Source of the DNA: Linnemannia elongata | Taxonomy: Eukaryota; Mortierellomycota; Mortierellomycetes; Mortierellales; Mortierellaceae | Assembly (NCBI GenBank): GCA_036320915.1 | Contig: JAXBDG010000012.1 | Location: forward strand, 2,034,501 to 2,098,500 | Length of the DNA stretch: 64,000 nt | Direction: 5' to 3' | In this document: in pieces, positions 20,801-31,181 of the stretch | How the letters are laid out: each line of letters opens with the position of its first letter | Numbering within the stretch: the first letter of the stretch is position 1 | Made by a program: the position numbers and the translations under genes | Notes under the pieces: generated by a model | What the model saw: the letters and a program-made list of their open reading frames with translations, nothing else | The model's database searches: none | Told to the model about the DNA's origin: nothing

Positions 20801-23598
20801 CGTTGACTGGAGTCGACCATGTTGCGTTCGAGATCTTGTCGGAGGAGGGGTTTAAACGAAACGCCATTGGATTTGTGAAGCGTCTGGCAGTCGCCATTTT
20901 TGACGAACAGGACGGCAAGCCTGTTGTGGAGTACTTGCCCAGTCGAGACATATCGAGTTGGAAGGCGGCATTCTTTGGCCATGGTGATGGCAAGAATCTT
21001 TTGCGCGAGACGTGCCCTCTCAGTCGCACTGGCAACCAGTACCGATTCATTCATCGATCTGTCTTAGAGTATGCACTGGCACGAGCAGCATTTGAGCCGA
21101 GACAGTTAGGAGGGTATGGTCAAGACTTGGTGGAGCAACTGGATGTTCAATACGGAGACAATCGAGATGGCCCATCCAAGGGCACCCCCCCAAGTTTCCC
21201 GCTGTTTCGAAAGAGTTTCGTACACGAACACTCGATCATCAACTTCTTGTCGGAACGGGTCCTGCAGAGTGTCCAGTTCAAGAATCAACTCCACAGGTTC
21301 ATCGATCAGTCCAAGTCAGACGAACGGTTCGCTCATGCTGCGGCCAACGCCATTACTATCTTGGTTCGGGCCGGTGTACTATTCAATGGGGCCGATCTAA
21401 AGGGTATTCGGATTCCAGGCGCAGATCTGAGCGGTGGACAGTTTGATTCGGCGCAACTGCAAGGAGCGACTTTGAGAAACACCAACCTTCGCAATATTTG
21501 GCTACGTCAGGCTGATTTGAGCAACGCGCAGATGGTGGACGTCGAGTTTGGTGAATGGCCATTTATCGAAGAGGTTTTCTGGGTGAATTCATGTGCGTAC
21601 TCTCCAGATGGGAAGACACTTGCTGTAGGCCTTGGGGATGGCACAATCAGCTTGTACGAAACCGCAACTTGGGAAAAGACACACACATTAAGCGGCCACA
21701 CCAGAGAAGTGATGAGCGTGGTGTTTTCGCCAAGCGGCCAGCAGATTGCCTCGGGCAGTGGGGACAAGACGGTGCGGCTCTGGGACGCACAAACCGGTGC
21801 ACCTGGTGCCATCCTAAGCGGCCATACGAATGATGTTTGGAGCGTAGTGTTTTCGCCAAGCGGCCAGCAGATTGCCTCGGGCAGTCGGGACAACACGGTG
21901 CGGCTCTGGGACACACAAACCGGTGCACCTGGTGCCATCCTAAGCGACCATACCTCGGGGGTTAGGAGCGTGGTGTTTTCGCCAAGCGGCCAGCAGCTTG
22001 CTTCGGGCAGTGGCGACAACACGGTGCGGCTCTGGGACGCACAAACCGGTGCACCTGGTGCCACCTTAAGCGGCCATACCTCCTATGTTACGAGCGTGGT
22101 GTTTTCGCCAAGCGGCCAGCAGATTGCCTCGGGCAGTGTCGACAAGACGGTGCGGCTCTGGGATGCACAAACCGGTGCACCCGATGCCATACTACGTGGC
22201 CATACCGACCATGTTAGGAGCGTGGTGTTTTCGCCAAGCGGCCAGCAGATTGCTTCGGGCAGTCGGGACAAGACGGTGCGGCTCTGGGACGCAAAAACCG
22301 GTGCACCTGGCGCCATCCTAAGCGGCCATACCTCCAATGTTTTGAGCGTGGTGTTTTCACCAAGCGGCCAGCAGATTGCCTCGGGTAGTGACGACAACAC
22401 GGTGCGGCTCTGGGACGCAAAAACCGGTGCATTTGGTGCCATCCTAAGCGGCCACACCAAATATGTTACGAGCGTGGTGTTTTCGCCAAGCGGCCAGCAG
22501 ATCGCCTCGGGCAGTTACGACAAGACGGTGCGGCTCTGGGACGCACAAACCGGTGCACCCGGTGCCATACTACGTGGCCATACCGACCATGTTACGAGCG
22601 TGGTGTTTTCACCAAGCGGCCAGCAGATTGCCTCGAGCAGTAACGACAAGACGGTGCGGCTCTGGGACGCACAAACCGGTGCACCTGGTCCCATCCTAAG
22701 CGGCCACACCAAATATGTTACGAGCGTGGTGTTTTCGCCAAGCGGCCAGCAGATTGCCTCGGGCAGTTGGGACAAGACGGTGCGGCTCTGGGACGCACAA
22801 ACCGGTGCACCTGGTGCCATCCTAAGCGGCCATACAGATTCTTTTACGAGCGTGGTGTTTTCGCCAAGCGGCCAGCAGATTGCCTCGGGCAGTTGGGACA
22901 ACACGGTGCGGCTCTGGGACGCACAAACCGGTGCACCTGGTGCCACCTTAAGCGGCCATACCTCCTATGTTACGAGCGTGGTGTTTTCGCCAAGCGGCCA
23001 GCAGATTGCCTCGGGCAGTGTCGACAAGACGGTGCGGCTCTGGGATGCACAAACCGGTGCACCCGATGCCATACTACGTGGCCATACCGACCATGTTAGG
23101 AGCGTGGTGTTTTCGCCAAGCGGCCAGCAGATTGCCTCGGGCAGTGACGACAGCACGGTGCGGCTCTGGGACGCACAAACCGGTGCACCTGGTGCCATCC
23201 TAAGCGGCCATACCTCCTATGTTAGGAGCGTGGTGTTTTCGCCAAGCGGTCAGCAGATTGCCTCGGGCAGTGACGACAACACGATGCGGCTCTGGGATGT
23301 GAAATCAGGTCGATGTTTGACTGTGGTCAAGGATTTTCATGGAGCAACCGAAAGTATTGCCTGGAATGTAAATGGAAACGGCAGTTATTTAGCAACCGGC
23401 AGTGGCGATCGCTCCGTTCGCCTGTGGCAGGTGATAGGAGACCACCATCTTGTCTACCTGCACTGGAGCTCTATGCATGATCGGCTTGTCGTGTCAAATA
23501 CCAAAATCTCAAAGGCGCAGGGCTTAAGCAGGATGAATATGAAACTCTTAGAACAGCGCGGCGCCGTGAACGACCCGATTTTGGAAGAAGTGCGCTAA
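17898..23598 (+). CDS. NACHT-WD40 NLR-like receptor with highly conserved repeats (1838 aa)
   Basis: Exons 17898-18169, 18263-19641 and 19733-23598, total 5,517 nt. Exon 1 gives a helical TPR-like N-terminus (EEALARANTHLKNAKET..). Exon 2 encodes a long alpha-helical region (HEAT/ARM-like). Exon 3 has the NACHT ATPase, with Walker A GDSGAGKST (about residue 679) and Walker B LICDGYDE (about 749), a pentapeptide-like stretch (ADLKGIRIPGADLSGG.., about 1100-1150), and then about 15 WD40 units to about residue 1786. This architecture is that of fungal STAND/NLR proteins (HET-E/HET-D class), in which ligand binding to the repeats releases the NTPase to oligomerise. No HET, Goodbye or lipase effector domain is recognisable. 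The first intron ends in a CAGCAG tandem acceptor, and the second has two in-frame acceptors (after 19705 and 19732). Role in non-self recognition is inferred from the family. Confidence 0.9.
21706..23310 (+). repeat. 126-bp tandem repeats coding for 42-aa WD40 blades
   Basis: About 12.7 units of 126 bp, each coding SVVFSPSGQQIASGS-x-D-(K/N)-TVRLWDA(Q/K)TGAP.AIL(S/R)GHT-xxx. Most of the variation falls at a few codons: the residue after GS (G, R, V, D, Y, N, W), the one after the following Asp (K, N, S), and the tripeptide after GHT with the next residue (NDV-W, SYV-T, DHV-R, KYV-T). Flanking units at both ends are diverged, the usual pattern for arrays homogenised by unequal exchange. Confidence 0.95.
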
Positions 23599-24138
23599 AC
23601 GTGGTAGTGAGTAACCAACGTCCGCAGTCTGAATAAATCCAACAGTAAACAACACTCATATTTCGAAGATGATTTTAAAAATGACAACTCCAACATACAC
23701 ACCTTTCCTCGAATGAATCCTTGCAATAACTGTCTGTCTGTGTGTTGCAGGCTCTACAAAATTTTCTTCTCACCTAATATCCCTGTTTTTTTATTTCTTT
23801 CTTTCTCTTTAAAAAAGATGAAAAGATAAAGGGCGGACAGATAGTCTCTTGGCGTAGGATGAGAAGAGAAAAAGGCTAACAGATAGATACCTCGGTCCTC
23901 TTCATAAGTTAGCTCGTCGATCACCCTAATTCATGACAAAGAACTTTTGAGAAACGAAAAGTGTGTACTTTTATGGTGATGACAAAGCAGTTAAAGGAAG
24001 TGGATAGGACAGGTATCTATTTTTGCGTGCGTGAGAGAGAGTGAGAGTAGAGAAGTAGAGGAGAAACAGGAAGGTCTATAACAGTTGCAGAGACAAAGGA
24101 AAGGAAGAATAAAAAAAGGAAAATCGAAGTCAATTGCC
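23599..24138. other. Convergent 3' flanks
   Basis: Lies between the 3' ends of the NLR-like gene and the minus-strand secreted protein gene. AT-rich; no gene seen. Confidence 0.5.
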
Positions 24139-24707
24139 CTAAGACGATGCCTTCTTGCTGTTTGTCTTCTTGCCCTGGGAGAGATGCTTCTTGGAAGTCG
24201 AAGAAGAAGAAACCTTTTTGATGTCTCTTCTCGTGCTTGTTGCCCCCTTCCCAGGAGCCCTCTTCATAGCCTTCTTGCCAGCCTTCTTGCTAACCTTTTC
24301 CATCTCCATCTTGTTGACTTCAGGTCCAACTATGGGCTCTTGGAGGATTGCAGATTCGCAGGCGCTGCAACAATCTCGTCAGAACAGAAGAAATTGAACT
24401 CCGTCGCTCGATATTCGATATCGAGACGGGATGGATATCCCCATCGACGCTTCGCCAGCCTTGGCAACCCCAACCCCGACGAAGTGACGACCTTGTAGTT
24501 CTTGTGATTGTTGTTGCTCTTGTGATGGTGGTGGCGGCCGTTGGTGGTGCGGTGCCGACGAGATGGATGGCGCTTGTCATGACGGGCGACGAGACCTTGT
24601 GCGACCTTCATAGACTCGAACCATTCTTCAGGGGCAATGATTTCTTGGGCCAGGACTGTTGCGGCGAAGAGGGTGACTAGACTGAAGGAGAGGGTTGCTA
24701 GACGCAT
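24139..24707 (-). CDS. Secreted His/Lys-rich small protein, probably spliced
   Basis: The start at 24707 gives a signal peptide, MRLATLSFSLVTLFAATVLAQ, followed by EIIAPEEWFESMKVAQGLVARHDKR and a His/Asn-rich stretch (NGRHHHHKSNNNHKNYK). In this frame translation stops at 24330. In another frame a continuation runs to a stop at 24139-24141 and encodes a Lys/Ser-rich tail (KVSKKAGKKAMKR.., STSKKHLSQGKK). A strong 3' splice site joins them on the minus strand (branch-like CTGAC then TTGCAG, acceptor near 24371). The donor is uncertain; a GTTGGG about 110 nt upstream has the right phase but is weak. If unspliced, the product would be about 125 aa. The basic tail could bind polyanions, but no function is known. 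Confidence 0.5.
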
Positions 24708-25076
24708 TTTTTGAGGTTGTATGTGTGTGAGAGAGTTGAAGAGAGGAGGAAGGTAACGAAGGTGTAGTGTAAGCAAATAGTGAAATGTTCGTCCAAACAG
24801 CCCCGTCCACTTTTCTCATTAGAGATGGGGTGGGTTGCATAGCGCAATAGGCTGTTCGTTTGATAAGAGCCCGTCACTGTACAGCAGACAACAAAGGCAT
24901 TTTTTTTTCTTGTGTCCTTCCTTACTTGGATGCCCCTGAATGCCCTTCTCCCTCCCTGAGAATTTCAGTCACAAACTTCCCCATCGCTCATTTTCTTCGT
25001 TCCACTTTGTGGAATGATCCTTCTCTCTTGATCATTCTGTCCCTCACACACCAACACATTCAGCAAGCAGACAACG

Positions 25077-26162
25077 ATGCTCAACAGACACCATCACCTG
25101 ATCCGCTCCTCCCTCAGAGTAATCAACATCACCCTTCGCTCCTCATGGGCTCCTTCAATAACCCGTGCCTTCCACGTCTCAGCTCTCAACAAGTCCCTCA
25201 ACCCTTCGCTCATAGACAAAGACCCTACCTCGACCACCCTGACTGCTGAACAAACCCAAATCGAACGTCTCTTCTTCTACAGCGACTCCCAATCCACCCC
25301 GCTCCCCGAAAAATTTGACCATCTTCACGCCCACTCCCTCCAAGTCTACCCCACTACCGCCACAAAGACTGTCTCCGCCCTCCAGGGCCATTTCCAACAG
25401 ATGCTCATGCGTCTTACGAAACCCAAATCCGTGCTCGAGTTGGGGACCTTTATGGGTTACAGTGCGATGGCGATGGCGGATGGGATGCCTAAGGGGGGTG
25501 TCCTGTATACGTGCGAGAAGGATTCTAAGGCTGCGAGGCTGTCAAGAGAGCTATTTGAGGAGCATGCATACACTCCTTCGACTAAGAATGAGGGTGTGAC
25601 TAGGAAGGATACAACGATTGAGGTTGTTGAGGGGGATGGACTTTTGAGTTTGGCCCTGCTTCATGAGCGCAACCTTCGCTTTGATGCCGTCTTCCTAGGT
25701 AAGGTTCTTTCCCTTTCTATTAAGTTCAGACAGGGTCTTTTTGCCCATGTCCCTTTTTACCCTCAAACAAAAATCGAACGTAAACTTTTGTTTCCTCCTT
25801 TTTATAACACAATAGACGCGGACAAGGGAAACTATGTGAACTACTACAACTTCATCCTCGACAACAACATGCTGACCGACGAGGGATACATCCTCGCCGA
25901 CAATGTCCTCTTCAGCGGATTGGTCCTCAACTCTGAAGAGCGTCAGCGTAACGCTGCTGCTGGTAGCCCTTCCTCCTCTTCAAAGGGCAAGAGCAAGAAG
26001 AAGAAGGATGCAGACGATGAAGAATGGAACAGCGAGACTTTTCAAAAGTTTGCTGATTCTATCCACACCTTCAATAAGCATGTCCGGAACGATCCCCGTG
26101 TGGATGTTGTACTTCTGCCAGTCTTTGATGGCCTTTCTTTGATTATGAAGAAGAAGCAGTAG
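25077..26162 (+). CDS. SAM-dependent O-methyltransferase (CCoAOMT/COMT-like), probably mitochondrial (322 aa)
   Basis: Exons 25077-25698 and 25816-26162. It is a class I, metal-dependent O-methyltransferase that transfers methyl from S-adenosylmethionine to a hydroxyl; the acceptor cannot be told. Residues 1-38 are Arg/Ser/His-rich without acids (MLNRHHHLIRSSLRVINITL..), a typical mitochondrial presequence. SAM motif I is VLELGTFMGYSAMAMA (residues 119-134). The metal-binding block FDAVFLDADK is restored exactly by splicing (CTA G|AC GCG GAC). ADNVLFSGLV and a final DGLSLIMKKK match the family C-terminus. A Ser/Lys insertion (SSSSKGKSKKKKDADDEE) sits in a surface loop. The 117-nt intron is a multiple of three and has no stop, so retention would insert 39 residues exactly at the catalytic motif. 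Confidence 0.9.
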   Translation: MLNRHHHLIRSSLRVINITLRSSWAPSITRAFHVSALNKSLNPSLIDKDPTSTTLTAEQTQIERLFFYSDSQSTPLPEKFDHLHAHSLQVYPTTATKTVSALQGHFQQMLMRLTKPKSVLELGTFMGYSAMAMADGMPKGGVLYTCEKDSKAARLSRELFEEHAYTPSTKNEGVTRKDTTIEVVEGDGLLSLALLHERNLRFDAVFLGKVLSLSIKFRQGLFAHVPFYPQTKIERKLLFPPFYNTIDADKGNYVNYYNFILDNNMLTDEGYILADNVLFSGLVLNSEERQRNAAAGSPSSSSKGKSKKKKDADDEEWNSETFQKFADSIHTFNKHVRNDPRVDVVLLPVFDGLSLIMKKKQ

Positions 26163-26633
26163 ACGAAGGCTTTTCGGTTTTATAAGGTGTTGTTCGACAA
26201 GGCAAAATAAATCACAGATAAAAATAACATATGAAAAAGACTGTAAGGAGTTTACAAACATTGTTTTTTTTCTCACGATTGGTGTGCATGCTCCTTTCTT
26301 CTTTGGTCACTTGTTGCTTCTTTTTGTGGTCCACGTTAGCGAACATCGACAAAGAAGCGAAAATAAGGCCTTGCTTATATCACGCATGTGTTCCTCTTTA
26401 CCACAAAGAACCATATCTCATCTCATTCACTTTACAACATTACCACGCAAAGGAGCACATACAAATACGTGCCATATTACAAGGTGTAGATATATTTCCC
26501 CCCCCCCTCTCACCGCTACTATTTTTCATACACCTACCCATACCTCTACCATTGACTCATTCCTCTTATACCTGTCCCTTTCCTAAACCTTCACAAGAAC
26601 AGAGCCTTGACCGCCAGAGGCTACAACACGAAA

Positions 26634-27670
26634 ATGAATCCATCGAAACACTCAACAAGGATATCTTTTGCCCTGCTACTCTTCCGAGCACTCACGACAT
26701 TCATCTGCATCATGTCCACCGTCGCATGCATCGCCGCCATCGCCCACGGCGCCCTCTTCCAATTCCAGGTTTCTCTTTCTTTCAATTTTGATCATGCAAA
26801 CTACTCATCCCTTCTCTCTCCTCTTTGAAGATGCTTTGACCCCCTTCTCCACCATTGATCTGAGCACATTCGTTATCAGATTTCCCTACTAACGCGTGAG
26901 GCGTAACCTTGTTTTTTCTCTTTCTCTTCCTCTCCCTTTTTCACCAATATCCCCATGCAGGGAGGAACGACAACTCCACCACCCAACCTCAAGTCCCGAA
27001 GCGACACCCCCTCCTCAGCATCATCCAGACCCATCGATAATGGAATTATCTACCCCCTAAAACCATCTCCAAGCCCCACGACTTCATCGTCTTCACAAAC
27101 CACATCCCAACTAATCACAAAAGACCCGCGCGAACAACTCTTTTTCCAGTATCTCACACTCTTCCTGCTGACCCTATGGATCCCTCTAACATGCCTCAAA
27201 GACTGGCCCGCCTCTCGATCCTTTCTCTACCGATCCTCAGAGTTGCCTCCTGTAGCGGCTTCGAATAAGAGTAGTGAGGAAGACCGGGAGAGAGGCGGGT
27301 ATGGGAATGAGCTCCAGTTGGGCTATTCGTTCCCTTGCATTGGCGCCTCCTTCGTCATGTAAGCCCCTTCTCTCTCCCCTATCCTCGCTACTTATATATC
27401 TGTCAACCCAACATACTCAAAAAACGCCACGCTAAAATAACCACTCATCCCCCTTTTCACTACATTCACCTAAAACCGAAAAAAAAAAATAGGGCTGGAA
27501 GCACAATGCTTGCATTGAACTTGGGCTCGAACCCTATGTGGCGATTCTTTGAATGGCAGACAAGTCTGATGGACGGATTCGGATACGCGATCTTTGTCGT
27601 CGGCATTGTGTACATCCTCCTCGGCCTAGGTCCCTGGGAGCTCCGCACACTTCGCGATGATTACGCGTAA
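26634..27670 (+). CDS. Predicted integral membrane protein (236 aa), three exons
   Basis: Exons 26634-26768, 26961-27358 and 27493-27670; phases agree and the spliced frame is continuous. An N-terminal hydrophobic segment (FALLLFRALTTFICIMSTVA..AIAHGALFQ) is followed by a Pro/Ser/Thr-rich loop. A second helix is LFFQYLTLFLLTLWIPLTCL, then comes a soluble stretch with SFPCIGASFVMAGSTMLALN, and a C-terminal helix (FGYAIFVVGIVYILLGLGPW) before a short acidic tail, LRTLRDDYA. The last intron splits the Met of FVM|AGS (AT|G). I recognise no family. It is convergent with REV1, and the stop codons are 136 bp apart. Confidence 0.7.
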
Positions 27671-27806
27671 TTCTTTTTTTGTTTTTGTTTATTCATGTCT
27701 ATCCATTTGCAGTTTCAAAATGCATAGCATACTAGTTCTCGCTTTCCTTCGCATATTATTCTTTTGTTCAATAAAATGCCAGTGAATGCCTTCTCTCTCA
27801 TACGTT

Positions 27807-30800
27807 TCAATCAAGGTCAAAAGACCCGCCATAAATGTGAACAACAAGTTGCTTCGCAACACTCAACACCCATTCAAAAGCCTGTCGCCAAGTCATCGCA
27901 ACCCCTACCTCCACCGGCTTTCCTCCTTTCACCCTCACATCCTGCTCAATCTGTCGCTCATTATCCTCAATACGTCGCCGGAGATACCTCAACAACAACC
28001 GCACTCGTTCCAAATCCCTCTCCATAACAAGCACGCGTGCAACGAAATCCACAAACGACTGTACATCATCCGGGTTTGGCCCTTCATCAAACATTGTCAT
28101 CTCTACTCCTCCTCGTCGTCCATCTCCACCTTCCTTCGCCTCATCTTTCTTCCTACTAACACAACGTCTCAGGTCCTGCTCAACAAGAGTCGACTGGACC
28201 CACTGTGTCAACAAGACCCTCAAATCTCCAATCTCCCGCTTACCCATCAGCGTTGGCCGCTCCAACACAGGACCCTGCTGTCGTTCATTCAATCCAGTAC
28301 CTGCCGCCCCACCACCAGATCCCTGACGAGTAGCAGCAGAGGCGGCATCCCTTTGAGCAGCAAGTTCTGCCTCCTGTCGACGACGAGTCTTGATCAACTC
28401 GACTCGATGGGCCGCCTCGACTTCTGCTCGAATGTCTTGTGGGAGAGCTGCCAGGAAATCGGCATCCAATTCTGGCACCTCTGGTTGTTGCTGTTGTATT
28501 TGTGCAGCAGGAGCCTTCTTGACCTGTACCTGAACATTCGTCGCTGTAGTCGATCCGCCGCCGTGATGGACATCATCCACTCGTTCAGGATATTCGTTGA
28601 TCGCTCCTCGACCTCGACCCCCCCTCGCACGCGATCCGCGTGGTCGACCTCTTGGTTTACCCCTCCCTGGAGTCTTTGGACGACTGGTGACTTGATGATC
28701 CGGAACAAGATGGTCATGACCGACCGTCATTGCCATCGTTGTAGGTGCCCTCGATTGGAGCCCAGTACTTGTTCCTGCACCTCCACTACCACCACCACTT
28801 CCGCCAGGTTGAGCCAGTTTGCGGATTAGTTCATGGTTCTCCATGATATGGGTATATTCCTGCTCAATCTCGGCGCGAATCTCTGGGGGCAAAGCTTGCA
28901 GTACCGACCTATCCAACTAGTAAAAAAATATGTTCCACTGTTCAGTTTCGGTTGTCCCGTCTAACAAAAAAAAAGGATGATCCATCATTTGTCCAGAGTT
29001 AAACACAAACTAAGACCTACTTTGGATGGTGAAGGGAGAAAAGAGTTGCCATGCAAATGGTCATTCACTTCTAAGCCAGGAGAAGTTGTCACAGTTGTAG
29101 CCGGCGGTGGCCTCGAAGACGTAGTGTCCGTAATGGACGATCGCCGACCTTTACCACGATCCGTCTGTTTTAACTCGGCATACTCCTTCAACGCATTTCT
29201 CACAGCAGGTGTCGACAATACCATCAACTCTCTCGGGTCCAGTTGCGACCAGGGTGTGAGCTCATGTTTCTGCGCGCTCGCCTGCTGCTCTGCCACCGAC
29301 GTGCCTCTTCCCTCCACCATCGCGACTGGTCCACCACCGCTCGCGTCAGATATATCATCGTTAAGGAAAACCAGATTATGATCACGCAAGAGCTCATCCT
29401 GGATATCCTTGGGTAACTCCTTGAAAATTCCTTTGTCAATCTCCATGATTAATTTCTCTGGCTCAACTCGTCGTTCAACTGTTGGATGTAATGGCTCTTG
29501 CGCAGCGGCTGCTGATGAAGGCTGAAGAGACGGTTCACTGTCGTCGACTGCTCTTGGGTTGACTGCGGTTGATTTTTGCTGGAACATGGCTGACGTCAGT
29601 GTAGTCTGATTCTTAGTCTCCGGAAAAGCGAACGCTGCTTTCGACACCGTGTTGACAACATCGTTATTCAGCTTCAGCACCTGGATACCTAGGCCTACAT
29701 ATACGCGTTCAAATAAACATAGTTAGGAACAGTAACCTCCTTATTCCAAGATTCCGTTCAACAACCAATTAATCACCCACAAGATTGTATACCTCGTAGA
29801 TCCAAGACGTCGAACCTGAAGTAGTTCAAGAGACGAAGCGCTTCATTGGCAATCAGATCTGGATCATCCGTGTATAAAGGTAACTGCCCGGTTCGAGCAA
29901 ACTGGTCAACCGGTCCATGTCCAAGGTGCTTCCATGCGCCCTTCACAAACGCCTTTCTCTTCATGATCTTAAAGTTGGAAAAAAAGGGGTGTTAGTGGGT
30001 ATAACATGAGCACGACAATATCGACAAATGGTAAAAGAAAAAAAAAAGTACCAGGATTTACCTTCAAGACGATGGATTTTCCCTTGCGGTCAATCTCCTT
30101 GAGACGTTTGCTCACCTCCTGAGCCAGATCGCGCATAAATACATCGACCTGCTGGTGATTCTCAAACCTCACACCCCACGAAATCTCGGCGCTGACACTC
30201 TGTCGTGCTTTGTCCCGATCCGCGGCAAGGGTCGTCTCATCGATACCACGACAGGAGTTGTACAACAGGTCACCAGTCTTCATTCCACAGACGACTTGCA
30301 ACTGTTCCCTCGCGACTTGTTGCAACTGGTGAAGTGTTCGCACATTGAGCCGCTCGAGAAGGTCCTGCGAGATCTTGTATCCAACTCCCGGAAGGTCCTT
30401 GACTACTGGTTCTTTGCGGCTGACCGATTTGCGAACAACAGGTGGGGGCTCGTAGGATAGGGTAAACGACATGTTGGCCGAGGCAGGTGGGCTTGGGTCC
30501 TCTTCCGATTCTTCAATGAGGTCCGGCACAGCTCCTTGTAATTCCTCAAGAGTCTTGCTTGAACCTGGAGGACTAGGCCAAATGTACTGTCCATGTGGTT
30601 TAGCCCTCTTTGTCGACAGTTTCGCCAGAAGGATGTTGGGGCCGATTCCAACACTTGCATGACAGCCCGTCGCGAGAAAAATCTCCTCTCGCACCTTAAG
30701 AGCAAACGCCGCGGGGTTCATACGGGACAGGTCTCCATCCTGGCTTCTCGAGGCACTGAGCTGACTGCCATTTGGTCCTGCACCCCAGGTCGGAAGACAC

Positions 30801-31148
30801 TTCGAGCTAATGTCAACCAGGGCCTCATCCACCGACACTGCTTGCAGCTCATCCGCATATCCCAGAAGGATCTTGTAAAACTCGATCGAAATATCCTCGT
30901 ACTGCTGAAACTCGTATGGCACCACTAACAAATCCGGGCAGAGCGTCCTTGCCTTGAGCAACTGCATCCCGTTCTTGACCCCGAAATCGCGCGCCAAGTA
31001 GTTGCAGGATGCGATCTCACTGTTGGAAGTCGATCCCCCGGTTCCATGAGCAACCGCGATCGGCTTGACCTGTAACTCTGGCTTGCCCCTCGTTGCCACC
31101 GACGCGAAAAAGCAATCGAAATCGATGTGCCTATGTTTGTTGACAACC

Positions 31149-31181
<33 letters not shown>

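Noticed and set aside
21507..23198. Repeated minus-strand frames within the WD40 region
   Set aside because: Antisense shadows of the 126-bp repeats, which are multiples of three.
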